Positions 1 to 7,602 of a DNA stretch of 14,218 nucleotides are shown piece after piece. This DNA is from Deltaproteobacteria bacterium (GTDB lineage: Bacteria > Myxococcota_A > UBA796 > UBA2385), in the NCBI GenBank assembly GCA_016845285.1, contig JAERSX010000050.1, positions 1-14,218 on the forward strand, in the 5' to 3' direction. Made by a program: the position numbers and the translations under genes. Each line of letters starts with the position of its first letter. The first letter of the stretch is position 1. The notes under the pieces are model-generated. The model was not told the DNA's origin, did not search any database, and saw nothing but the letters and a program-made list of their open reading frames with translations.

Positions 1-47
1 ATACAACGGGGGTCGATCCAGTTTTCCCGGTCGTCACATGGGAAGGC

Positions 48-1385
48 TCACCAGCGCTGCAGCCAGGTCAGCCCCACGCGGCTGAGGCCCAGCTGGTAGA
101 CCCCGTTTCCGCTGGGCACAGCCTCGGTCCCTTGGGGCGGCGCGGTCATGGACAGCACCGAGCTGTCGATGTCACGGGTGGCGCTGAAGAGCGCGTCGCC
201 GCCCAGGGCGAGCCGGGTCTTCTTGCCCATGGACCAGATCACCCCCCCTCGGAGGTCGGTCGTGGCGAAGTCGAGGCTGGACGGGTGGGCGACATCGTCT
301 GGCACCGACACCCCGTGCGCCAGCACGCCGCCGAAGAGCGCGACGCGATCGGTCGCCTCCACCTCTCCCGACACGCCGAAGATGAAGATGTCGGTGTTTC
401 CGTTGAAGCTCTCCACCTCGCTCACGCCGCTCAGCAGGTCGTCGATGGTGAGCCCGAAGGTGTCGAGGACCCCGTCGAGCACGGGGTCGCTGGAGCCCGC
501 GCTCAGGCCGGTCGGCCGGCTGGTGAATGAGGCCCAGCTCGACCAGCCCACCCAGTGAACCTGCGGGGTGATCACGGCCTTCTTGAAGGGCACCGACACC
601 GACACGCCCAGCTCTGGGGGCATGTTCAGGGGGGTCTCCATCTGGCCGGCGACCTCCACCTGCAGGTCGTTGCTCGGCACCAGCACGAAGTCGGCGGTCG
701 TGACGCCGCTCATGGGGGCCCGGTAGTAGGCCGACACCTGCCAGCCCTCGGCAGGGCGGATGTGGGCGCCCAAGGCATAGGACATGGCGCCACCCACGCC
801 ATCGTCGAGGCGGGTGTAGCCCTCGAGGAAGGGATCACCGACGAGGCCTTCTGCGTCCACATCGGCGATGCCAGCGATGAGCTGGCCGGTGTCCATGGCC
901 TTGTAGGTGCTGAGCGAGAGGCTGGCCGCCCGCAGCGAGGCACCCACCGTGAAGATGTCCAGGGGCGTGAACGCCACGGCCAGGTCGAGCTCGAGCACGG
1001 TGACGCTCGACTCGATGCCGTGAAAGCGCTGCGGTCCGTCCTCCGGGCCGCCGCCCCCGCGACCGTAGGGCACGTAGAAGAGCCCGCCCAGGCCGAGGTG
1101 CTCGGTGAGGGGGACCGTCACGCCCAGGGTGGGGATGGGCTGCCAGCTGCCCGAGCTGGGCAGGGGATCCTGGCCGTCGAGCTGGACCTCCAGCTTCGAG
1201 TACAGCATGCCCACGTCCAGCATCAGCTCGGGATCGAGGCTGCTCGCGGCGGCCGGGTTCATGGCCAGGCCCTGAGGCCCCAGGGCGTCGGGCGTGCACA
1301 GGGCGCCGCCGGCGACGGGGACACCGAGTCCCGCCGCCCCGACGGCCATGGCCGTGTCGAGGACGAGGATGAGGTGCATCACCAT
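48..1385 (-). CDS. FadL/OmpP1-like outer-membrane beta-barrel transport protein (putative)
   Basis: Predicted outer-membrane barrel of about 445 residues, close to FadL length, last gene of the five-gene operon. From the ATG at 1385 it has a hydrophobic leader (about residues 3-28), then a GLAMNPAAAS segment (about 39-48) resembling the NPA segment near the N-terminus of FadL/OmpP1 proteins. The rest alternates hydrophobic and polar residues with many Gly/aromatic positions (for example GLGGLFYVPYGRG) and ends in Trp, as barrels often do. FadL proteins pass hydrophobic compounds across the outer membrane; the substrate here is unknown. Start: ATG 1385 has an AGG six bases upstream. The alternative GTG at 1460 lies 12 bases after the previous stop, has no clear ribosome site, but would supply the basic residues (RSRRLP) that the short leader lacks. 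The barrel call is firm, the FadL family moderate; another outer-membrane barrel of unknown function is possible. Confidence 0.7.
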   Translation of the reverse strand: MVMHLILVLDTAMAVGAAGLGVPVAGGALCTPDALGPQGLAMNPAAASSLDPELMLDVGMLYSKLEVQLDGQDPLPSSGSWQPIPTLGVTVPLTEHLGLGGLFYVPYGRGGGGPEDGPQRFHGIESSVTVLELDLAVAFTPLDIFTVGASLRAASLSLSTYKAMDTGQLIAGIADVDAEGLVGDPFLEGYTRLDDGVGGAMSYALGAHIRPAEGWQVSAYYRAPMSGVTTADFVLVPSNDLQVEVAGQMETPLNMPPELGVSVSVPFKKAVITPQVHWVGWSSWASFTSRPTGLSAGSSDPVLDGVLDTFGLTIDDLLSGVSEVESFNGNTDIFIFGVSGEVEATDRVALFGGVLAHGVSVPDDVAHPSSLDFATTDLRGGVIWSMGKKTRLALGGDALFSATRDIDSSVLSMTAPPQGTEAVPSGNGVYQLGLSRVGLTWLQRW

Positions 1386-1472
1386 CGGGAGCCTACGAGA
1401 TCTGACGCCACCGCGGGGTGACGACTGGGTGTCCGCCGCACGGTGGACCGCTGCCCACACCGCAGAGGGGGC

Positions 1473-4097
1473 TCAGTAGTCGCCGGCCCACCACACCACG
1501 GCGCCACCGTCGGTGCTGCCGAAGGGCTGGGCACCGAACAGAAGATCGGGGGCACCGTCGCCGTCGAAGTCCCCACCCACCTGCACGAGGTCTCCCGAGG
1601 CCGAGTGTCCACGCCAGGACGCGGCAGCCGTGGCGCTGCTGGCAGAGCCGCTGACCGGTCCATAGAACAGGTAGGCCGCACCTTCGGGGTCGCCGTTTCC
1701 GTCCAGGTCACCGTCGGGCGAGCCCAGCAGGAAGTCGGCCTCTCCGTCCAGATCGACATCTCCCGCCGACACACTGGCCCCCAACACATCCCCGTCGGCA
1801 TGAACGAACTGCGTGTGGATGGAGACGGCGTCGGTGTCGGTGAGGTTGGTGTACACCAGCGACCCGATGGAGCCGGAGTAGCTCCCCACCAAGAGGTCGA
1901 TGAGCCCGTCGCCATCGACATCGCCCGGGTCGGCCAGGTCGTACCCCAGGTACGTGTAGGAGGAGGAACCAACGATGGACAGATCGGCCTCGTCCGAGAC
2001 CAGCTCGCCTTCCACGGGACCGAAGAAGACGTGGACTGCCCCCGAGCGCGAACCTCCAGTCGATGCCTGGGGTTGGCTCATGACCAGATCACCCACGTCG
2101 TCCCCGTTGACGTCGTCGAGGACGAGCACGCCGTCACCCAGGATGGCCGAGCTGACATTGCCCCGGATCACCGCGTCGGCATCATCGGTCGTGCGCCCGT
2201 CGATGCTGGCATCCCAGAAGACATGCACAGCACCCGCGTTGTTGCGCTTGGTGTCGTCACGAGGCGCCCCGACCACCAGGTCGATCACGCCGTCGTCATC
2301 GAGATCTCCGAGGGCGAGAGCCTCGCCGAAGCCCGTGAACTCCTCCACGTCCGAGATGGAGGCCGTGGCCGCGTCGTGGTCCATCTGACCGGTCAGGGGG
2401 CCCAGGAAGAGAAAGGCCTCGCCAACCCCCGACACACCCGTCGCACCCGAGTAGTCGTAGGGAGCCCCCACATAGAGGTCCTCGAAGCCATCCCCGTCCA
2501 CGTCCTGCGTGTCGTCGAGGGCAGCCCCGAAGTCGAGGTAGGAGTCGCCGGCGTCGAGCGTCACGGTGGCATCGCCTCGGTCCACGAGACCGTCCAGGCC
2601 GCTGTAGATGTGGACCCCACCCCCGGGCCCGCTCCTGGTCGAGCCCACGACGAGGTCGACCTGGCCGTCGCCATCGAGGTCGGCACGACCGGTGAGCGCC
2701 TGCCCCTGACCCACCTCGGACTGGTCTGGCCGGACCTGGAGCGGCGCCGAGCCCGCGTAGAGCTCCCCGTCCAGATCGCAGGCCTCGTCGGCGGCCTGTT
2801 CGTCGCCCACACAGGACTGGACCAACCAGTCGCCGCAGAGCTCGGGAGCACCCGGGAAGCGCCCGGGATCGCCGTCGTCGCAGTCTGTGGCGTCGTCGAC
2901 GGAGTCCCATGGCCCCCGGCAGGCCACCGTCGGCTCCGCGTCCTCGTCACCGTAGCCGTCGCCGTCGCCGTCGACGGTCCACTCTGTGAAGGTGGAGGCG
3001 TCGACCTCGGGGTCGGCGTCGTCGATGAGGCCATCGCAGTTGTTGTCGATGTTGTCGCAGACCTCGACGTTTCCAGGGTAGGCGTCCGGCTCGGAGTCGT
3101 CGCAGTCGCCTACGTCGGCGGCGTAGTTTCGGGGGTCCTGACACCGCTCGATGGTCGAGCCTCCCTCGCGGGCCCAGCCGTCGTCGTCGTCGTCTCGGGT
3201 CCAGGTGGTGGGCTCGACGAGCGTGCCCTCGTCGATGAGGTCGTCGCAGTCGTTGTCCTCGCGGTCATCGCACTCGGGCGCGCCTGGGTAGGTGTCTGCA
3301 TTGCTCGGATCGCAGTCGCCGTCGATGGCCACATACCAGTCCGGCTGCTCGCAGCTCCACCGCTGGGTCCCATCGCCCACCCCGTCGCCGTCGCCGTCGT
3401 AGTACCAGGCGGTGGCATCCACGCTGTCGTCCTCGGCCACCTGCCCGTCGCAGTCACTGTCGATCTCGTCGCAGTACTCGTCGGCGTCCGGGTGCACGCT
3501 CGGGTCGTCGTCGTCGCAGTCACCGTCGTAGGCGACCGAGCCCTCCGGCCCAACGCAGGACTCCTCGAGGAAGACCCCACCCACGCCGTCGCCGTCGTCG
3601 TCCGCGTACCAGGCGTCGGCGCCAAGGGCGTCGGCGTACGGGTCCCCATCGCAGTTCACGTCGGTCGACGAACAGTCCTCGGACCTGCCCGGGAAGACGT
3701 CTGCGCGGTTGTCGTCGCAGTCGTCGGCATTGGTCACCCAGTCGACCCCGGGAGGCCCGTCCGGCTCCTCGCAGGACCGCACCTCGAGGTCGGGGTCTCC
3801 GTAGCCATCGCCATCCTCGTCGCCGTACCAGAAGATGATGCCCTGGAAGCCCTCGTCGACCGCGCCATCGCAGTCGTTGTCGATGCCGTCGCAGAGCTCT
3901 TCGGCGGAGGGGTGGATGTCGGGGTCGTCGTCGTCACAGTCATCGTCGGTGGCCCAGAGGTCGCCGTCCACATCGGCCAGCTCGGTGTACTCGACGGGAA
4001 CCTCGACGAAGCACTCGAGGTTGAAGCGCTCGCACCAGCTCTGGGAGGCACATCCCCCGGCCAGCGACAGCGGCCACGCCAGCAACAGACGCCGCAT
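1473..4097 (-). CDS. MopE-repeat / FG-GAP-repeat surface lipoprotein B
   Basis: Predicted exported lipoprotein of 874 residues. A basic, hydrophobic leader (MRRLLLAWPLSLAGGC) gives Cys16 as the likely lipidation site, though AGGC is a non-ideal lipobox. A CERFNLEC motif follows (22-29). Residues 43-445 hold six MopE-type units built on DxDGDGxG...C...DCDD...C...DNDCDG; the sixth is degenerate. Residues 455-874 hold seven FG-GAP units of the type DLDGDGxxDLVVGAP, enough for one closed integrin-alpha-like seven-bladed propeller with Ca-type DxDxDG loops. Blade 4 (DDVNGDDVGDLVMSQPQ) is divergent. MopE of Methylococcus is a copper-binding surface protein; the motif is only putatively metal-binding elsewhere. 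The ATG at 4097 is preferred over an in-frame start at 4115 because it begins the signal peptide and its A is the last base of the upstream stop (TGATG), implying coupling. It is a paralogue of the upstream gene with the same order of modules. Ligand and binding partner are unknown. Confidence 0.93.
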   Translation of the reverse strand: MRRLLLAWPLSLAGGCASQSWCERFNLECFVEVPVEYTELADVDGDLWATDDDCDDDDPDIHPSAEELCDGIDNDCDGAVDEGFQGIIFWYGDEDGDGYGDPDLEVRSCEEPDGPPGVDWVTNADDCDDNRADVFPGRSEDCSSTDVNCDGDPYADALGADAWYADDDGDGVGGVFLEESCVGPEGSVAYDGDCDDDDPSVHPDADEYCDEIDSDCDGQVAEDDSVDATAWYYDGDGDGVGDGTQRWSCEQPDWYVAIDGDCDPSNADTYPGAPECDDREDNDCDDLIDEGTLVEPTTWTRDDDDDGWAREGGSTIERCQDPRNYAADVGDCDDSEPDAYPGNVEVCDNIDNNCDGLIDDADPEVDASTFTEWTVDGDGDGYGDEDAEPTVACRGPWDSVDDATDCDDGDPGRFPGAPELCGDWLVQSCVGDEQAADEACDLDGELYAGSAPLQVRPDQSEVGQGQALTGRADLDGDGQVDLVVGSTRSGPGGGVHIYSGLDGLVDRGDATVTLDAGDSYLDFGAALDDTQDVDGDGFEDLYVGAPYDYSGATGVSGVGEAFLFLGPLTGQMDHDAATASISDVEEFTGFGEALALGDLDDDGVIDLVVGAPRDDTKRNNAGAVHVFWDASIDGRTTDDADAVIRGNVSSAILGDGVLVLDDVNGDDVGDLVMSQPQASTGGSRSGAVHVFFGPVEGELVSDEADLSIVGSSSYTYLGYDLADPGDVDGDGLIDLLVGSYSGSIGSLVYTNLTDTDAVSIHTQFVHADGDVLGASVSAGDVDLDGEADFLLGSPDGDLDGNGDPEGAAYLFYGPVSGSASSATAAASWRGHSASGDLVQVGGDFDGDGAPDLLFGAQPFGSTDGGAVVWWAGDY
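1476..2735 (-). repeat. Seven FG-GAP repeats (predicted beta-propeller) of lipoprotein B
   Basis: Residues 455-874 of lipoprotein B divide into seven units of roughly 50-60 residues. Each has a GxAxxxxDxDGDGxxDLxVGAP core followed by a short strand such as GAVHVFFGP. Seven units is the number that closes an integrin-alpha type propeller. Unit 4 has lost the standard Asp loop and unit 5 is short. The unit count was made by eye. Confidence 0.85.
2763..3971 (-). repeat. Array of six MopE-type Asp/Cys repeats in lipoprotein B
   Basis: Residues 43-445 of lipoprotein B. The units open with DVDGDLW, DEDGDGYG, DDDGDGVG, DGDGDGVG, DDDDDGWA and DGDGDGYG; the first is shortened at its front. Each full unit has four Cys, with DCD(D/P) in the middle and a CD..D(N/S)DCD-like close. 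The sixth ends differently (ELCG...C...AC.LDGE). On the plus strand the array appears as many gtcgtc and gtcgcagtc runs, so the DNA is itself repetitive. Confidence 0.9.
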
Positions 4098-6718
4098 CAG
4101 TAGTCGTCCCGCCACAACAAGGAGGCTGCGCCACCGTTGCCAGCCTTCGGGGCGCCCACGAGGAAGTCGGGAAGGTCGTCACCGTCGAGATCGAGGTCGC
4201 CCCGCAGAGACCGGCCAGCCGACGAAGAAGCCTCCCCGCCCCTGAGGACAGCGTGAGCGTCAGCGGCCGAGCTCACGCCCGAGACCAGCCCCGTCATCAC
4301 ATAGACCGCGCCCTCGTTCGTGGACCCTCCATCGACGCCCTCGGCAGCGAGCAACAGATCGACGAGCCCGTCCTCGTCGACGTCTCCGGCAGACGTGAGG
4401 GCGGTGCCCAGGCTGTCGTCGACGGACTCACCCACGACGGTGGCCCACGCGCTGCTCAGGTCGCCGCTGGCGCTGGCCGGCCCCGTCACCACGAAGGCCC
4501 CTCCCTGCCGGGTGGCATCAGAGGTGTGGCGAGAGGCGCCCACGACGAGGTCGTCGAGCCCGTCACCCGAGAGATCGCCGACGATGGCGACAGCCATCCC
4601 CGCCCACTCATTGTTGGCGGACCCGACCCCGGAGACGGCATCGCTCGGCGTGTGCTCACCGGTGACGGGTCCGAGCATCACGAAGGCCGCGCCGCTGTTC
4701 GTCGCGACCAGGTCTGAGTAGGGCGCACCCACCACCAGGTCGTCCACGCCGTCCCCGTCCAGATCGCCGAAGGACGCAGACGTGCCGAGGCCGTCGCCGC
4801 TGGAGGTCGCATGGAGGGACACGCTGATGGCGCCGGTGTAGCGCGAGGTGCTCAAGGGACCGGAGTGCACCCAGACGGCGCCGCCCAGGGAGTCGCCGCC
4901 ATTGGGGGCGCCCACCAGCACGTCCTCGTACCCATCGGCCGTCAGATCGCCACCGGAGGCCACGAAGGAGCCAAGCTGGCCGTTGCCGCTGTTGCCCACG
5001 ATGGCGTCGGCCTCATCGGCCAAGGTGTGGGTTCCGCTGAAGGGCCCGGCGAGGAACCACGCCACACCACCACTGGTCGCGCCCCAGTCGTGGCCGCTGG
5101 CGCCGATGATCACGTCCAGGAAGCCATCGCCGTCGAGGTCGACGGAGTCTGCGAGGCTGCTGCCGGTCCCGTCACCAGACGTCTCGCCAGCAAAGACCGC
5201 CAGCGCATCGGCCTCCGACGCACCGGCCGAGAGCATCCCGCCAAGCAGGTAAACCTGGCCCGCGCCGTCGCCCGGTGCACCGATGAGCACGTCATCGATG
5301 CCGTCCCCCACCACGTCGCCCGCCAGCGCCAGGGCCGCTCCCAGCTCTGCATTCAACGCGCCAGACTCCACCCGACCGTCCCGCCAAGCGAGCGACACCT
5401 CGCCGTCCAGGGCACAAATCGCGGTGGCCTCGGCCTCGCTCAGGTCGCAGTCCTCGATGACCCCCGTGCCACAGAGCTCGGGCGCGCCGGCATAGATCGT
5501 GGCGTCGGTGTCGTCGCAGTCGTCGTCGGTGGCCACCGTGCCCAGGCGGACCGTGCAGGCGAGGGTGCTCTGTGCGGGGTCGCCGTAGCCGTCTCCGTCC
5601 GAGTCGGTGTACCAGAGGCTGGCTGTGCTGGTGTCGAGGTCGACGTCGGCGTCGTCGGTGAAGCCGTCGCAGTCGTTGTCCAGGTCGTCGCAGACCTCGG
5701 TCGCCCCGGCGTAGACAGCCGCCTCGGTGTCGTCACAGTCCTGATCGTTGTCGGCGAAGCCGCTGGACCACTCACACAGCTGCACGTGGTGATCGGGGTC
5801 GCCGTAGCCGTCTCCGTCGGCGTCCCGCCAGGCGGGGTCCGGCTCGACGGCGTCCTCATCGATGATGCCGTCGCAGTCGTCGTCGACGCCGTCGCGACAC
5901 TCCTGGGCGTCGGGATTGATCGACGCGTCTTCGTCGTCGCAGTCGCCGTCGTCGAGGGTCGTGCCCTCCGTGGGCCCACAGACCAGCACGATCTCATCGG
6001 GGTCACCGAACCCGTCCCCGTCGTCGTCGGGGTGGACCTCCACGCCGTCCAGGGCACCGCGCTCGTCGATGTCTCCGTCACAGTCGTTGTCGAGGTGGTC
6101 GCAGAGCTCGTGGGCCCCAGGGTTGATCTGCGCATCGTGGTCGACGCAGTCGGTGCCTGCATCCACGAAGCCCTCAGGCCGCTCGCAGGCCTCTTCCCCC
6201 TCACCGCCGCCGTAGCCGTCGCCGTCGCCGTCCTCGAAGTAGAGCTGACCGTTGATCGCGCCAGCGTGGGGATCGCCATCGCAGTTCCAGTCCGTCTCGT
6301 CGCAGTACTCGTTGGCTCCAGGGCGCACCGCGTTTTCGAGGTCGTCGCAGTCGTCGTTGTTGTCGACGAGGCCATCCACCTCCTCGCAGGAACTCAGCCC
6401 CGGGCCAGGAGCCCCATACCCATCGTTGTCTTCGTCGACGTACCAGAGCCGGAACTCGTCGAAGCCCTCGTCGACGAGACCGTCGCAGTCGTTGTCGAGG
6501 CCGTCGCAGACCTCCTCGGCCGAAGGGTGGATCTCGGCGTTGGTCTCGCTGCAGTCCTGATCATCGGGCCAGAGGTCGCCGTCCGAGTCGGCCAGGGCCT
6601 CGAACTCCACGGGCTGCTCGACCGAGCACTCCAGGTTGAAGCGCTCACACCAGGAGTCGCCGCAGCCCGCCAGGAGCAGGGCCACACAGGGGAGCCAGAG
6701 TCGGCCGTCGGCCCTCAC
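4097..6718 (-). CDS. MopE-repeat / FG-GAP-repeat surface lipoprotein A
   Basis: Predicted exported lipoprotein of 873 residues, paralogous to the downstream gene. It has a short basic leader, a good lipobox (LLAGC, Cys19), a CERFNLEC motif (24-31), six MopE-type units (44-440, the last degenerate) and seven FG-GAP units (448-873) ending LLWRDDY. The MopE units resemble the Cys/Asp repeats of the Methylococcus copper-binding protein MopE; the FG-GAP units predict a Ca-stabilised propeller for protein or glycan contact. Actual metal and partner are unknown. Start: the GTG at 6718 is chosen over an in-frame start at 6781 because it overlaps the upstream stop as GTGA, has GAGGTG eight bases upstream (6727-6732), and begins directly with the signal peptide. 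The longer start would add an Arg-rich stretch unlike a leader. The gene is tightly coupled to both neighbours. Mature protein is very acidic, as expected for a cation-binding surface protein. Confidence 0.93.
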   Translation of the reverse strand: MRADGRLWLPCVALLLAGCGDSWCERFNLECSVEQPVEFEALADSDGDLWPDDQDCSETNAEIHPSAEEVCDGLDNDCDGLVDEGFDEFRLWYVDEDNDGYGAPGPGLSSCEEVDGLVDNNDDCDDLENAVRPGANEYCDETDWNCDGDPHAGAINGQLYFEDGDGDGYGGGEGEEACERPEGFVDAGTDCVDHDAQINPGAHELCDHLDNDCDGDIDERGALDGVEVHPDDDGDGFGDPDEIVLVCGPTEGTTLDDGDCDDEDASINPDAQECRDGVDDDCDGIIDEDAVEPDPAWRDADGDGYGDPDHHVQLCEWSSGFADNDQDCDDTEAAVYAGATEVCDDLDNDCDGFTDDADVDLDTSTASLWYTDSDGDGYGDPAQSTLACTVRLGTVATDDDCDDTDATIYAGAPELCGTGVIEDCDLSEAEATAICALDGEVSLAWRDGRVESGALNAELGAALALAGDVVGDGIDDVLIGAPGDGAGQVYLLGGMLSAGASEADALAVFAGETSGDGTGSSLADSVDLDGDGFLDVIIGASGHDWGATSGGVAWFLAGPFSGTHTLADEADAIVGNSGNGQLGSFVASGGDLTADGYEDVLVGAPNGGDSLGGAVWVHSGPLSTSRYTGAISVSLHATSSGDGLGTSASFGDLDGDGVDDLVVGAPYSDLVATNSGAAFVMLGPVTGEHTPSDAVSGVGSANNEWAGMAVAIVGDLSGDGLDDLVVGASRHTSDATRQGGAFVVTGPASASGDLSSAWATVVGESVDDSLGTALTSAGDVDEDGLVDLLLAAEGVDGGSTNEGAVYVMTGLVSGVSSAADAHAVLRGGEASSSAGRSLRGDLDLDGDDLPDFLVGAPKAGNGGAASLLWRDDY
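4100..5377 (-). repeat. Seven FG-GAP repeats (predicted beta-propeller) of lipoprotein A
   Basis: Residues 448-873 of lipoprotein A. Seven units carry cores such as GDVVGDGIDDVLIGAP, VDLDGDGFLDVIIGAS, GDLDGDGVDDLVVGAP and GDLSGDGLDDLVVGAS, each followed by a (G)GAxxV(L)xGP strand. All seven are recognisable, so this propeller is less eroded than that of lipoprotein B. Unit boundaries were set by eye. Confidence 0.87.
5399..6589 (-). repeat. Array of six MopE-type Asp/Cys repeats in lipoprotein A
   Basis: Residues 44-440 of lipoprotein A. The units open with DSDGDLW, DEDNDGYG, DGDGDGYG, DDDGDGFG, DADGDGYG and DSDGDGYG. They continue through a central DC(D/S/V)-type motif and close with LDNDCDG, TDWNCDG, LDNDCDG, VDDDCDG and LDNDCDG. 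The first lacks its front half and the sixth ends in a variant close with CDLSEAEATAICALDGE. Unit 2 closes with the non-standard WNCDGDP in A and VNCDGDP in B, so the paralogues match unit for unit. Confidence 0.9.
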
Positions 6719-7602
6719 TTGATGATCACCTCTTTGTGCCAGACGTCCAGACCACCGTCGCGGTCGTCGAAGACCATCCACATCTCGCCGCTGGCGGGCT
6801 CACTGGGGGCTCGGAAGTACTGGAAGAACGCACCCTCGTCGTCCTTCACCCGCCGCTCGTCGAAGCGACCCACCGTGGTGTAGCCATAGGCATAGACCGT
6901 CTCCCCGCTGGGGTCTTCGGCCCAGAAGGGCATCTGCAGGATCGCGCCGGCGGCGACCTCGAGGGGCGCGTCTTCGAGCCCTGCCGCGAAGCGTGCCTCA
7001 CCCACGGGGTTCACGTTGCGGCTGCTCGCCTCGCGGAGAGAGAGCCGGTAGGCCCGAGCGGCGTACGAGACCTCGTTCATGGGGAGCTCGGAGAGCCAGG
7101 GCTGGGGATCGATGAGCTGCTCGGCCACATCTTCGGCGAGATCTGCCCGGCTCCAGTAGGTCAGCGCATCCCAGGCATCGAAGATGACGTCACAGGAGCC
7201 ACCCTCACACAGGAGCGCGCCCAGCTGGATGGTGACGTAGTCCTCGGCGTAGACGTCGACGTCGTCGCCCAGCCACTCCTGGAGCTGGTCCAGGTCCACC
7301 TGGGGGACCTGGCGCACGAACTGCACCTCCCCGTCCGAGGCATCTTCCACATGGAGCCACTGACGGGTGTCTCCGATCTGGGTCTCCAGGCAGGAGCCCT
7401 CCCAGGCGGTGCACGACCACACGAGCAGATCGAGCTGCTCGAAGCCCTCGGGGTTGGCCACGTGCACGTCGAAGGTGACCGTGTCGCCCATGCCGGCCTC
7501 GGGTAGGTCGGCCTCGATGGCGATCACCCGCAGCTGGTCCACCTCCGACGGATGTTGGTTGCCCCCACCACATGCCAGCGCCAGCATCGCCCAGGTCAGC
7601 AT
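6715..7602 (-). CDS. Hypothetical lipoprotein with Ig-like ends, TonB-receptor partner type
   Basis: Predicted lipoprotein of 295 residues, second gene of the operon. The leader MLTWAMLALAC puts Cys11 as the lipid site; it is very short and lacks basic residues. The mature N-terminus (VDQLRVIAIEADLPEAGMGDTV) has the beta-sandwich style seen in many myxobacterial lipoproteins encoded beside TonB-dependent receptors (recalled family pattern, not searched). Cys residues in the first half (SCTAWEGSC, LCEGGSC) could form disulfides. The C-terminal part (GRFDERR, then WMVFDDRDGGLDVW) looks like a second Ig-like domain. Start: the ATG at 7602 shares its A with the receptor stop (TGATG) and has AGGGAG seven bases upstream; two GTG codons at 7608 and 7605 are too close to that site. 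Its stop overlaps the start of lipoprotein A. Function is not known; a likely role is an accessory surface protein of the receptor. Confidence 0.82.
   Translation of the reverse strand: MLTWAMLALACGGGNQHPSEVDQLRVIAIEADLPEAGMGDTVTFDVHVANPEGFEQLDLLVWSCTAWEGSCLETQIGDTRQWLHVEDASDGEVQFVRQVPQVDLDQLQEWLGDDVDVYAEDYVTIQLGALLCEGGSCDVIFDAWDALTYWSRADLAEDVAEQLIDPQPWLSELPMNEVSYAARAYRLSLREASSRNVNPVGEARFAAGLEDAPLEVAAGAILQMPFWAEDPSGETVYAYGYTTVGRFDERRVKDDEGAFFQYFRAPSEPASGEMWMVFDDRDGGLDVWHKEVIIK
6727..6732 (-). promoter_or_regulatory. Ribosome binding site deciding the lipoprotein A start
   Basis: GAGGTG lies eight bases before the GTG at 6718, inside the end of the preceding gene. It supports the GTGA-overlap start rather than a longer upstream start. 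Confidence 0.6.

Noticed and set aside
1..47. Terminator or small gene after the operon end
   Set aside because: No hairpin with T-run and no convincing coding frame is visible in these 47 bases.
3000..3990. Possible CRISPR or tandem DNA repeat array from the regular gtcgcagtc motifs
   Set aside because: Spacing varies and the repeats track codons for DCDD/DNDCDG; they are protein repeats, with no identical repeat-spacer units.
1443..4103. Plus-strand open frame of 886 codons opposite lipoprotein B
   Set aside because: It is a mirror of the Asp-rich repeats (gac read as gtc), giving Val/Ala-rich low-complexity protein without domains. The minus strand has signal peptide, lipobox, and well-formed repeats.
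4811..6883. Plus-strand open frame of 690 codons opposite lipoprotein A
   Set aside because: Same mirror effect: Val/Ala-rich translation with no domain, opposite a clear lipoprotein whose overlaps with its neighbours fit an operon.
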